Virus record (IMG/VR): IMGVR_UViG_3300009158_000005
Location: 1-43,599 of that record
Direction: 5' to 3' (one strand)
DNA from: a virus
DNA: 43,599 bases
Part shown: positions 15,893 to 23,072 of the stretch, piece by piece
How the letters are laid out: every line of letters begins with the position of its first letter
Numbering within the stretch: the stretch's first letter is position 1
Notes under the pieces: model-generated
Databases searched by the model: none
Seen by the model: only the letters and a program-made list of their open reading frames with translations
Told to the model about the DNA's origin: nothing
Program-made: the position numbers and the translations under genes

Positions 15893-16306
15893 CTAGTCGA
15901 TCCAGCTGGGGGCCGTCCGGGACGAGCGCCGGTCCTCGTTCAGGTAGATCAGGACGCCGGGCTTAGCGCCGTAGCTCTTCTTGATCAGTAGTTGGGACAC
16001 AATTGCGTCGTCGCCGATCATGCCGGCGCGCATGAGGCAGTCCAGTATCAGCTTGGCCAGGTTGTCGGCGTCGGGCCTGGCGGTGTGCGCTTCGCCATCC
16101 TGGTGGGCTTTGCCGGCCGGGAAGGTAAAGTTTAGGCCCACGAACAGTCCCCCCTTCAGCGGGGCATCCTGATGCCTTAGCTCGCGCGCCTTGGCCTCGA
16201 CCGCGGAGATCCACCGCTTCGCGTTGGCATCGGCGCAAGAGATCACCCTGCCCCGGACAAACCTGGGTCGGGGCTGGGGCCTGGGGATCCCGTCGACAAA
16301 GAGCAT
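15893..16306 (-). CDS. rusA: RusA-like Holliday junction resolvase
   Basis: 137 aa from ATG 16306 (MLFVDGIPRPQPRPRF). The frame also allows ATG 16321, but CAACCCATC directly precedes the internal ATG, the same leader as at 22293, so it is preferred. RusA hallmarks: N-terminal basic PRPQPRPRF, the acidic active-site region RPDADNLAKLILDCL and MIGDDAIV with conserved Asp residues. RusA cuts four-way junctions as a dimer; in phages it resolves recombination or replication intermediates before packaging. Last gene of the minus-strand replication block. Confidence 0.88.
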   Translation of the reverse strand: MLFVDGIPRPQPRPRFVRGRVISCADANAKRWISAVEAKARELRHQDAPLKGGLFVGLNFTFPAGKAHQDGEAHTARPDADNLAKLILDCLMRAGMIGDDAIVSQLLIKKSYGAKPGVLIYLNEDRRSSRTAPSWID

Positions 16307-16659
16307 GATGGGTTGCACCATTGAACCGTAAAACCCAACCCAATTCCGCGCAAGAGATCTGGGGATGTGGTTTGGTTGTATGGTATCATGCGGATCGGCA
16401 CCCCTAGGGGCGTGCCCCGAGGACGCTAGTACATACTAGTATACTGCCTCGGCGTCCTCGAGCTCCGAAAATGAGAGTTAAGTACCGTGCTATCAGTGAC
16501 TTAACTCGAGGACGTTTGGATCAAAAAAAGACGCGTCCTCGCGTCCTCGTTTTAAAAACCTCACTTAACCCACTGTCATTGCGTCACTTACAGAAACGTC
16601 CCCGCGTCCTCAAACCGCCGAGGACGCGCGAGGACGCGACGAGGACGCGATCCGCGTCC
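16307..16659. promoter_or_regulatory. 353-bp intergenic region with iteron cluster
   Basis: No gene seen. Between rusA and the 94-aa gene. It holds a palindrome-rich start (GGCACCCCTAGGGG, then CGTGCC, 16397-16416), the perfect palindrome CTAGTA-CA-TACTAG (16426-16439), an AGTTAAGT/ACTTAACT inverted repeat (16476-16483 and 16499-16506) and about ten GAGGACGC iterons (separate entry). Its density of repeats is like a replication origin or a complex operator. Confidence 0.7.
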
Positions 16660-16661
16660 TC
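16419..16661. repeat. GAGGACGC iteron cluster
   Basis: Nine exact copies of the octamer: plus strand at 16419, 16620, 16630, 16641; minus strand (GCGTCCTC) at 16452, 16533, 16541, 16604, 16654; plus one 7/8 copy at 16508. Two minus copies are directly tandem (16533-16548), and three plus copies are spaced 10-11 bp, one helical turn. Likely binding array for a replication initiator or regulator. Confidence 0.85.
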
Positions 16662-16944
16662 AATCCAGGTCTGACAGATCGATCCCTTCGGCGTGCTCCA
16701 TGATCTCGTCGAGCAGGCCGGGCACCTCGTCGACGTCTACCTCGTCCTCGGTAGACTCGGTGATCTCGTAGGCCACGATCTGCGTCTCGTCCCAGTCAAT
16801 CTCCCAGTGACCGCACTCCTCGGTCTGGCGCCGGCCTCCGCCGTCGTGGTCGAAGGAGTCGTCCTCCCACTGGCCCTCGATCTCCAGCTCGACGCTGTAG
16901 TATGCGCCGGCGTGCTCGATGTTGAATTGTTTGGTGATACTCAT
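16660..16944 (-). CDS. Acidic hypothetical protein
   Basis: 94 aa, MSITKQFNIEHAGAYYSVEL, very acidic (WEDDSFDHDGG; STEDEVDVDEVPGLLDEIME). Beta-rich N-terminal half. No known family. Its start overlaps the stop of the upstream 54-aa gene (ATGA). Leader carries CCCACCCCAATTCTACC. The stop codon lies inside the last iteron of the GAGGACGC cluster. Confidence 0.7.
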   Translation of the reverse strand: MSITKQFNIEHAGAYYSVELEIEGQWEDDSFDHDGGGRRQTEECGHWEIDWDETQIVAYEITESTEDEVDVDEVPGLLDEIMEHAEGIDLSDLD

Positions 16945-17105
16945 GGTAGAATTGGGGTGGGTTGCAACTTGTTGCGGGCCAGGAGATCCTTCCAGCGTTC
17001 GCGGTCCTTCGCGGTCATGCGCTTGATCGGCGCCGACTCGAAGGGGGTGAGTAGCTTGAGGCCTGGCGTGGCCCGGGCTTCCTGGGGTGTCTTCGCGGTC
17101 TTCAT
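16941..17105 (-). CDS. Very small basic protein (54 aa)
   Basis: 54 aa, MKTAKTPQEARATPGLKLLT, then a basic helix (KRMTAKDRERWKDLLARNKL). Begins 1 nt after the stop of the upstream membrane gene and ends in an ATGA overlap with the next gene, which supports it as real. No family recognised. Confidence 0.65.
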   Translation of the reverse strand: MKTAKTPQEARATPGLKLLTPFESAPIKRMTAKDRERWKDLLARNKLQPTPILP

Positions 17106-17106
17106 G

Positions 17107-17271
17107 TTACTTGCGGACACTGATCAGGAGCGCGATCCCCCCGACGGCGTAGGCGAACCACATGACGGCCAGGACCGGCCGGCCCATGAACAGGCACGCG
17201 ACGCCGGCGGAGAGGTAGGCGGCTGAGGCAATGCCGGGCACGACCAGGGTGGTGAACACGTCCAGGCTCAT
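17107..17271 (-). CDS. Small membrane protein (54 aa)
   Basis: 54 aa, MSLDVFTTLVVPGIASAAYL. Two hydrophobic segments (about residues 8-29 and 32-50) joined by a short GRP loop, ending SVRK, so probably a two-pass inner-membrane protein. Start overlaps the upstream stop (ATGA). A role in lysis timing, superinfection exclusion or membrane anchoring of replication is possible; none is shown. Confidence 0.68.
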   Translation of the reverse strand: MSLDVFTTLVVPGIASAAYLSAGVACLFMGRPVLAVMWFAYAVGGIALLISVRK

Positions 17272-17477
17272 CGGTTGCCCTCCTGGTCCCGGATCCCAAA
17301 CGTGTCGTTCCGGACCAGCTTGAATTGGTCGGTGGTCATGTGCCGGATCACGCCGTCCTCGTCGAGCACGATCGCGAACACGTCGTTCGAGAAGGCGCCC
17401 CCGTCACGGACGTAGATCAGCATCCCATACCCGAGCGGTGTCTCGACCGGCATGGGGTTGCGGAACTCGTGGATCAT
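17268..17477 (-). CDS. Small hypothetical protein (69 aa)
   Basis: 69 aa from ATG 17477 (MIHEFRNPMPVETPLGYGML). A compact beta-rich protein (LIYVRDGGAFSNDVFAIVLD, DGVIRHMTTDQFKLVRN). Both ends overlap neighbours by ATGA, the tight packing typical of this block. No domain recognised. Confidence 0.7.
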   Translation of the reverse strand: MIHEFRNPMPVETPLGYGMLIYVRDGGAFSNDVFAIVLDEDGVIRHMTTDQFKLVRNDTFGIRDQEGNR

Positions 17478-17794
17478 GGCACGACCCTGGCGTCGGGGGT
17501 GAGGGCCTGGCCGGCCGTGATGGCGTCGGTCAGCCTCTCGACCTCGGCCTTGAGCCGGGCGTTCTCCTGCCTCAGGTCGTCGCGCTCGACGAGCTGGCAA
17601 CCGAGCGTGTCTGACACGTGCCTCTCGATCGCGACCATGGACATGCTGATCGCGTGCTTCACGATCCTCATGACGTCGGCCTTCAGGGCCTTCTCAAACG
17701 CGTCGCGCTGGAGCTCTGCCTGGTGCAGTTGCAGGCGGAGCATGGTGATGTCGTCGTAGTCGCCGGGATGGGACTCGGGTTGTAGGTTACTCAT
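17474..17794 (-). CDS. Coiled-coil hypothetical protein
   Basis: 106 aa from ATG 17794 (MSNLQPESHPGDYDDITMLR), preceded by CCCAACACCA. Mostly heptad-like helices (LRLQLHQAELQRDAFEKALK, DDLRQENARLKAEVERLTDA), so a coiled-coil dimer is likely. Overlaps the small-terminase stop by 8 nt. Function unknown. Confidence 0.7.
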   Translation of the reverse strand: MSNLQPESHPGDYDDITMLRLQLHQAELQRDAFEKALKADVMRIVKHAISMSMVAIERHVSDTLGCQLVERDDLRQENARLKAEVERLTDAITAGQALTPDARVVP

Positions 17795-18395
17795 TGGTGT
17801 TGGGTTCAGGGGGTACGTCGATGACCGGGAGACCATTGATCTCCTGAGACTTCTCGTGCCCGCGCACGACAGTCTTCACGGTGGTCTTAACTGACTCGAA
17901 GGTGGCCTGGCCCTGTCGGATCAGCTCCTCGAGCTCGTGGATAGACATGTTGGAAAGGTCCTTCTTGGATCGCTGGAGCCCGAGCTGTAGTCCAGCCGCG
18001 ACGGCCGAGAGACCATGGCCGGAGGCCTCGAGCACCCATCGGGCGGCTTGGAACCTGGCCTGAGCCGGCGCCGAGGGATCGTTGAGCATGTTGTACATGG
18101 TCTGCCAGGCGCGCGTCGCGCCGTCGGTCTTGATCCTCATGTCGCGTAGCTGTTCGACGGCCAGGCGGATCTTCGGGCGCTCCAGGTTCTGCTGTGCCTG
18201 TACGCGGGCGCAGTCCTGGGAGTAGCCGGCGGTGATCGCGGCCTGGGTACCGTTGCCCCCGTTCTCAACGTAGGCCTCGACGAACTTGGCCTGCATCTCG
18301 GTGAGGGTCATGGTCGCCACGATCCTGCCGGTGTCGGCGTCGTTCACTGTGACTCCGCCCTTCCAGGCGGATCCTTGTCCTGCTGATGGGTTCAT
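17787..18395 (-). CDS. Terminase small subunit
   Basis: 202 aa. The N-terminal third carries the terminase_2-type helix-turn-helix: LTEMQAKFVEAYVENGGNGT, then QAAITAGYSQDCARVQAQQN and LERPKIRLAVEQLRDM. Central helices form the oligomerisation region (FQAARWVLEASGHG), and the C-terminus is polar (VPPEPNTNE). It recognises phage DNA and starts packaging with the large subunit, which lies about 8 kb away in another transcription unit. Start overlaps the endolysin stop (ATGA). Confidence 0.82.
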   Translation of the reverse strand: MNPSAGQGSAWKGGVTVNDADTGRIVATMTLTEMQAKFVEAYVENGGNGTQAAITAGYSQDCARVQAQQNLERPKIRLAVEQLRDMRIKTDGATRAWQTMYNMLNDPSAPAQARFQAARWVLEASGHGLSAVAAGLQLGLQRSKKDLSNMSIHELEELIRQGQATFESVKTTVKTVVRGHEKSQEINGLPVIDVPPEPNTNE

Positions 18396-18832
18396 TTGAT
18401 CTTAGATAGGTAGGCGATGTTCTTCTGGGTATGCTTCGGCATCCGGTAGAGCTTGAAGCCTAGCCGGCGAAAGCCGGTGAGCCCTCGGTTGTAGCAGGCC
18501 CAGGTCTCGGCCAGGGTGGCCGGCCGGCCGAGCTCGAGAGAGACACCGCGCTGGCACATGGCGATCCAGGTGCGCGCGTACTCCTTCGAGATCACCGGGT
18601 CGGTGGCCTTGCTGTAGGGGTGCACGTCCTGTCCGTGCTTCGCGCGGATCTTCGAGCACTCTATCCATGCCACCTCCCAAAATTGATAGCGCCCTTTCGC
18701 ACGGCCGGCGTCGCCGACCGCGTTGTCCGGATCCTTCTCACCGCCGGTCTCGACGTGGCCGATGGCGTCGACCCAGGTGTCGGGTACGGTGGGTGCCCCT
18801 TGAAGGAGCGCGATCATGAGCAGGCTGTTCAT
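18392..18832 (-). CDS. Endolysin-like lytic transglycosylase/lysozyme
   Basis: 146 aa. After a short hydrophobic start (MNSLLMIALLQGAP), the sequence has the lysozyme-like pattern AIGHVETGG, AVGDAGRAKGRYQFWEVAW, YARTWIAMCQ and TWACYNRGLTGFRRLGF. The Glu in HVETGG is the probable catalytic acid. It would cleave peptidoglycan glycan strands at lysis. The hydrophobic N-terminus could act as a signal-arrest segment. It is separated from the holin by about 10 kb, lying instead in the replication block beside the small terminase. Confidence 0.72.
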   Translation of the reverse strand: MNSLLMIALLQGAPTVPDTWVDAIGHVETGGEKDPDNAVGDAGRAKGRYQFWEVAWIECSKIRAKHGQDVHPYSKATDPVISKEYARTWIAMCQRGVSLELGRPATLAETWACYNRGLTGFRRLGFKLYRMPKHTQKNIAYLSKIK

Positions 18833-19056
18833 ACCTTGATCCCTTTCATGGCGCGCTTGCGCGCGCGGACCTGGCGCATGTAGACCTTGTGCTGTTCGCG
18901 CTTCATGATGGGGCCGACGAGATCATGCATCTCTTCGGCGTCGGAGACGCGGAGCATGACGAAGCTGTGCCCGGACCGCTTCGCGGTACCGAGGGCGGTA
19001 CCGAGAGCGGAGAGGCCGGTGCGCTTGCGGTCGTGCAGTGTGACGAACTCAGCCAC
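18829..19056 (-). CDS. Small basic hypothetical protein
   Basis: 75 aa with a GTG start at 19056 (reads VAEFVTLHDRKRTGLSALGT). Strongly basic C-terminus (KREQHKVYMRQVRARKRAMK), suggesting nucleic-acid or membrane-surface binding. Overlaps the upstream stop by 8 nt and the endolysin start by ATGA. No family recognised. Confidence 0.68.
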   Translation of the reverse strand: MAEFVTLHDRKRTGLSALGTALGTAKRSGHSFVMLRVSDAEEMHDLVGPIMKREQHKVYMRQVRARKRAMKGIKV

Positions 19057-19486
19057 GGCGGGTCTTGGGCTTGCGTCCGCGAACGGAACACTTGAACGAC
19101 AGGCCCTGCATGGACGCGACGGTCCGGACGGAGGCCTTGTTCATGTTGTACTTCTTGCACGCCTCGTCAATGGTTAGTCCTTCGGCGCAGGCTTTGCGGA
19201 CCAGGTCCTTAATCTGCGTGGCGTACTGCCGGCCGTTGACCTTGTCCTCGGCTTCGCAGAGCTCGCCTTCGAGGACGTCGTAGCTCTGCTCCAGGCTGTC
19301 GAGGCGGGCCCTGGTCTCGGCGTGCAGGACCAGCTCGTCGGCCAGCTTGCGCACGAGGTTGTCGTGCTTCTCGCAGGCCTCGAGTAGCTTCACGGAAAGC
19401 TGTTCGGCGGCGCCGATCAGGTAGCGGGCGTGAGCCCACGGGTTGACCCACCAGAAGGTGGGCAGTTGGTATTTATTAGTCTTCAT
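19049..19486 (-). CDS. Coiled-coil protein with C-terminal HTH
   Basis: 145 aa from ATG 19486 (MKTNKYQLPTFWWVNPWAHA), preceded by TTCCCCCCAAC. Residues about 25-85 are a long charged helix (LVRKLADELVLHAETRARLD); residues about 95-135 look like a homeodomain-type helix-turn-helix (GLTIDEACKKYNMNKASVRT) followed by a basic tail (KCSVRGRKPKTRRG). Likely a DNA-binding regulator; candidate for binding the iterons or the mirror motifs, as inference only. Confidence 0.68.
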   Translation of the reverse strand: MKTNKYQLPTFWWVNPWAHARYLIGAAEQLSVKLLEACEKHDNLVRKLADELVLHAETRARLDSLEQSYDVLEGELCEAEDKVNGRQYATQIKDLVRKACAEGLTIDEACKKYNMNKASVRTVASMQGLSFKCSVRGRKPKTRRG

Positions 19487-19502
19487 GTTGGGGGGAAGGT
19501 CT

Positions 19503-19697
19503 TTACTTTTTGCCCTTCGGCTTGGGTTTGGCAACCCTCTTCTTCGCTTTATTTTTATGCGACCTGCCGGTACCTGAGATCGCGGTCATGTCCCCATATT
19601 TGATAAAGAATGGGGCGTATTTGTCGATCAGCCGGGCGCACCTCTCGTATGCCGAGAGGTTGTCGCCGAAGCTTTCGGGTCTTAGTGGTTGTTTCAT
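19503..19697 (-). CDS. Small basic-tailed hypothetical protein
   Basis: 64 aa from ATG 19697 (MKQPLRPESFGDNLSAYERC). Start overlaps the primase-helicase stop (ATGA). C-terminal 20 residues are Lys/Pro-rich (NKAKKRVAKPKPKGKK), like a DNA-binding tail. No domain recognised. Confidence 0.68.
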   Translation of the reverse strand: MKQPLRPESFGDNLSAYERCARLIDKYAPFFIKYGDMTAISGTGRSHKNKAKKRVAKPKPKGKK

Positions 19698-21967
19698 TTG
19701 CGTGCAATTTGCTTGGTGACCTCGTCGAACTGGTACCGTTCCCACTCGTCGGGCTGGTAGGCGCCGGCGTTGAGCTCAGCACCGGCCGAGTCTGTCGCGA
19801 TCGGTCCGTTCGGTACGTCGAGCCAGGTCTTAGACTTGGATCCCTTCGACGCCGCGACGACGACCGCCTTGTTCATCAATAGCTCTTCGACGATGCCGGC
19901 GAACTCGTGTGCGCCGGTCTGCCTCAGGATGTTCGGGAGCTCGGCGCGACGGCGGTACAGTCCGCTCTTCGCGTTCTTACCCTCGTTGCTGTAAGGGTGT
20001 CCGGCCCGGGCCGCGAGGGTGATCGCGGCGAGTAGCCACGCGTGACGCTCGGACAGGTTGACCAGGGAGTAGGAGTCGTTCGCGGTGACGTCGACGAGCA
20101 GGCCGGTGTCGGATCTAAGCAGAGTCTTCTCACCCTCATACATCTCCGGGTTATTAGCCTTGAGCACGCCGAGCTTCCACAGGGATCCGCGCCTGGGCTT
20201 CAGTCCCATGGCGGTCATGCGTCGGTCATAGTCGGCGCAAGCCCAGATGCCGAGCACCGCGCGGAACGCGGCCGGCAGGGCGGAGGATCCGCGGATCGCG
20301 GCCCTCATCCCGTCGATGCCCCGGATAGGTTCGTCTCCCTGCTTGCGGATGTGGTGGGTGAATATCGTGGCCGATCCAAGCTCGCCGGAGATCTGAGACG
20401 CGAACCTGATAAACTCATTGATCACAGTCGCACTGTTCTCTTCGCCGTGCAACACGCTGTTAAGGGTATCGATGACGACGACGTCAGGCTTAACCTGGCG
20501 GAGCATGTCCATGAGCTCGATCCATTTGCGGGAGGCCTTAGCCTCGCCGGTCCTGGCGTCGTGCTCTACTACGGCAAAGGATCCGCCGGTATTGATGGTG
20601 GGCAGGATGATCAGGTCGTCGCCGGCTTCGCGTCGGCGGGAGCCGTCCGGGTCCAGGTCGTTCAGTCGGATGTGAAGCTCCTCCTGGTCGTCCTCGGTCG
20701 TGATGATCACGGCCTTACCCTTGCGGGTGATGGCCTGTCCGCACCAGTCGTCACCCACCTTAGGGCTGGAGATCTTCAGGGCCAGGTCCAGGCACAGGAA
20801 CGTCTTGCCGGCTCCGCCTTCGGCGACGAGCAGGTGGTGCTTTCCGGCGAGGATCAGCTTCTCCACCAGGAACTGTCGCTTCGGGCTGGCGCCCATGCTC
20901 CACCGGTGAGCGGCCCACGCCAGGATCCCGCCGGTCTCGGCCTTGGCAATAGGTGCCTCGGGCTTGGGCATGGGCCCGTGGCCGGAGATGTCCTTGCGTA
21001 CCAGGCCTTGCCACTCGGAAGCGAACCGGCCTGGAGGCCAGGGCGGATCCATGTGGGCGAGCATCCAGCCTTCGGCCGCGGCCTTCGCCTCGTCGATGGA
21101 CATGTCGCCCTTGCGCGCGACGTGGATGTAGTGGCCGGCCACGCGGGTGAAGGCGGACCAGCGGGTCTCTCCTCCTTCGGCGCCTGCGGCGACGTCGGTG
21201 GTCATGATGTCAGACATGTCCCCGCCCTCCGGGCGGAACATGGCGCCGACCTGGGCGACCTTGTCGGCCAGCGCCCAGGGGCTCGCCGGCATGGAGGTGA
21301 CGCGTCCGGGCATGGCCGGGTCTACGTGCTGTTCGACCAGGGTCTCGACGCGCACGGGTTTACGTACGCCATTCTTTCCGTGGATAGATCCGGCCAGCCG
21401 GATAGGCTGGTGTGCTCGGCCGTAAGGGTTGCCGTCGACGCCGAAGCCGAACTGGATGTCGGCCCCTACCTTGCGCGCGATGGCGTCGCGTAGCGCGACG
21501 ATCTCTGCGACCGGGATGCCCGGTGCCACTGACCAGTAGGCATGCCTCTTAGACTTGCCGTCCTCGGTAATGCCACCGGACAGCACGACCATGTCGGGCT
21601 GACCCAGGTGCTCGGACGCGTACGCGATCTTCGCGTCAGTGTCGCCGGTATCGAAGTCGGCGCACACGGTGCGGAAGACATTGCAATTCTCAGCGGTGCC
21701 ACGGTCCGCCTTCAGGGTGCAAGGCACGATGAAGCTCGCGACGTCGTGCTGTCCCCAACGGGTCGAGTGATGCAGGACCGAGGCGACGAACGCCGGCCAG
21801 CCTAGCACCTGGGGCTCGAGGAAGATGTCCTCACGGAACACGCCCTCTCGAGCAGTCCCCTTTTCCCCGATGCCCCGGAGGCAGACGTAGCCTTCAGCTT
21901 CATAGCCGAACAGCAGACGAAGGTGGGCCTCGATCGCTCTCGCGTCGACGGCATTATGTTGGTCCAT
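19694..21967 (-). CDS. Primase-helicase (PrimPol-like plus RecA-like ATPase)
   Basis: 757 aa from ATG 21967 (MDQHNAVDARAIEAHLRLLF). N-terminal AEP/RepB-type primase features: FRTVCADFDTGD (metal-binding Asp pair, about residue 103), SGGITEDGKSKRHAYWSV and HQPIRLAGSIHGKNG. C-terminal RecA-like (AAA_25/RepA-type) helicase: Walker A AEGGAGKTFLCLDLA near 385, Walker B DVVVIDTLNSVL near 495, and THHIRKQ. Such proteins make primers and unwind DNA at phage and plasmid origins. Start and preceding stop overlap by one base (TGATG). In the absence of a phage DNA polymerase this is the best replication-initiation candidate. Confidence 0.82.
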   Translation of the reverse strand: MDQHNAVDARAIEAHLRLLFGYEAEGYVCLRGIGEKGTAREGVFREDIFLEPQVLGWPAFVASVLHHSTRWGQHDVASFIVPCTLKADRGTAENCNVFRTVCADFDTGDTDAKIAYASEHLGQPDMVVLSGGITEDGKSKRHAYWSVAPGIPVAEIVALRDAIARKVGADIQFGFGVDGNPYGRAHQPIRLAGSIHGKNGVRKPVRVETLVEQHVDPAMPGRVTSMPASPWALADKVAQVGAMFRPEGGDMSDIMTTDVAAGAEGGETRWSAFTRVAGHYIHVARKGDMSIDEAKAAAEGWMLAHMDPPWPPGRFASEWQGLVRKDISGHGPMPKPEAPIAKAETGGILAWAAHRWSMGASPKRQFLVEKLILAGKHHLLVAEGGAGKTFLCLDLALKISSPKVGDDWCGQAITRKGKAVIITTEDDQEELHIRLNDLDPDGSRRREAGDDLIILPTINTGGSFAVVEHDARTGEAKASRKWIELMDMLRQVKPDVVVIDTLNSVLHGEENSATVINEFIRFASQISGELGSATIFTHHIRKQGDEPIRGIDGMRAAIRGSSALPAAFRAVLGIWACADYDRRMTAMGLKPRRGSLWKLGVLKANNPEMYEGEKTLLRSDTGLLVDVTANDSYSLVNLSERHAWLLAAITLAARAGHPYSNEGKNAKSGLYRRRAELPNILRQTGAHEFAGIVEELLMNKAVVVAASKGSKSKTWLDVPNGPIATDSAGAELNAGAYQPDEWERYQFDEVTKQIARK

Positions 21968-22293
21968 CAGACGAAGCGGATGAAGAGTGGGGTGCGGGAT
22001 CCGACATAGGCGCCGGTCACATTGAAGGACATGTGCTCGATCGCGTCCTCCTCTTTCATCTCGTCGCGGACCCGGAGGATATCGACGCACATGTCCCAGT
22101 CGTAGACGACGGTCGGTTCACCGCACTCGGTGATGCCGACGATCGCGGCGTCGAAGCCGTCGGCGACGAGCATCTCGCCGTCGCCCAGGTTGTCAGCGAA
22201 GTCGTCGACGAGCGCGCGCAGGCGCTTGCCTTCGAGCTCGAAGGGGTCGACGAACTTAATCGCCTTCTTCTTGGTCACTCTTTTTTTAGCCAT
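21967..22293 (-). CDS. Hypothetical protein in replication block
   Basis: 108 aa from ATG 22293 (MAKKRVTKKKAIKFVDPFEL), after a CAACCCATC leader. Basic start, then acidic body (DDFADNLGDGEMLVADGFDA, DEMKEEDAIEHMSFNVTGAY). Overlaps the Cas4-like gene by 19 nt in another frame and the primase start by one base. No family recognised. Confidence 0.7.
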   Translation of the reverse strand: MAKKRVTKKKAIKFVDPFELEGKRLRALVDDFADNLGDGEMLVADGFDAAIVGITECGEPTVVYDWDMCVDILRVRDEMKEEDAIEHMSFNVTGAYVGSRTPLFIRFV

Positions 22294-23072
22294 GATGGGT
22301 TGATAGATTGAATGTTGGTGTTGGGTTGGGAAGTAGTCTTCTGCCAGCACCGCGCCTTGTAGTCGCAGAACTTGCAGGTAAAGTCGTCCGCGGATCTGCC
22401 GGCCTTGCCGAGCTCTTCCGGGTTGGCCGAACTGACGATGCGCACGGCGCGATCGATGTAGTCCTGGGCGTCTCGCGCCACGAGGGGGATCAGCTCGACG
22501 TGAATGTCTCCGGTGTCGCGATTGAGACAGGTGAACATGCATGACTCGAGCTCGTGGTACGCCATGTAGATCTGAACCTGTGCGTAGTACACAGGCTTGC
22601 TGGTCTTGATGCCCTTCTTCACCGCGTCGCTCCAGCTCTTGTCGCCGAGCGCCTTGTTCTCCCACAGCATGGGATACTTGAGCTCGGGCACCGGGCCGGC
22701 GTGGATCACTCCGTCCAGGTGACCCTTAAACTTTCCGCCGGCGTCGGACATTCCGATCTGCTTGCCGTCGGGCGCGTGCGTCTGAAGCTGGAAGCCGGCG
22801 AGAGTCAGGTACTCGGCGACGCGCTCTTCGCCGTCGTGACCCATGTCGAAGATCCGGAGCGTCTTCCCCTTGAAGTCTGCGCCCTCGTCCTTCTCGGCCA
22901 TGTGGAACTCGTAGCCCAGCGATCTCTCGCAGTGGTGCCCGATCCGGGACGCGCCCAGGTATTGGCGCCTGGTCTGTCCTTTATTTTTGGAGAGCATCGC
23001 CGCGTCTATCGACGCAATGATCGCTTGCTCCGTTGTAGTGGCCTCGCGGCCCTCGTTTGGTGAGAAGATCAT
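22275..23072 (-). CDS. PD-(D/E)XK nuclease, Cas4/RecB-like
   Basis: 265 aa. Active-site motifs: GHLDGVIHAG (metal-binding Asp), MLWENKALGDK (E-x-K) and a following Gln motif (YYAQVQIYM). Four Cys fit an iron-sulfur cluster: one near the N-terminus (IGHHCERS) and three at the C-terminus (CKFCDYKARC), the Cas4/AddB layout. It probably acts as a 5' exonuclease making 3' ends for recombination with the neighbouring Sak4-like and SSB-like proteins. No CRISPR array is present. Confidence 0.82.
   Translation of the reverse strand: MIFSPNEGREATTTEQAIIASIDAAMLSKNKGQTRRQYLGASRIGHHCERSLGYEFHMAEKDEGADFKGKTLRIFDMGHDGEERVAEYLTLAGFQLQTHAPDGKQIGMSDAGGKFKGHLDGVIHAGPVPELKYPMLWENKALGDKSWSDAVKKGIKTSKPVYYAQVQIYMAYHELESCMFTCLNRDTGDIHVELIPLVARDAQDYIDRAVRIVSSANPEELGKAGRSADDFTCKFCDYKARCWQKTTSQPNTNIQSINPSWLKKE

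Noticed and set aside
16471-16674. 67-aa plus-strand ORF across the iterons
   Set aside because: Its sequence is just translated iterons (repeated Arg/Thr) and it has no leader.
22275-23072. CRISPR-Cas system because of a Cas4-like protein
   Set aside because: No repeats-spacer array or other cas genes; Cas4-like nucleases are common phage recombination enzymes.
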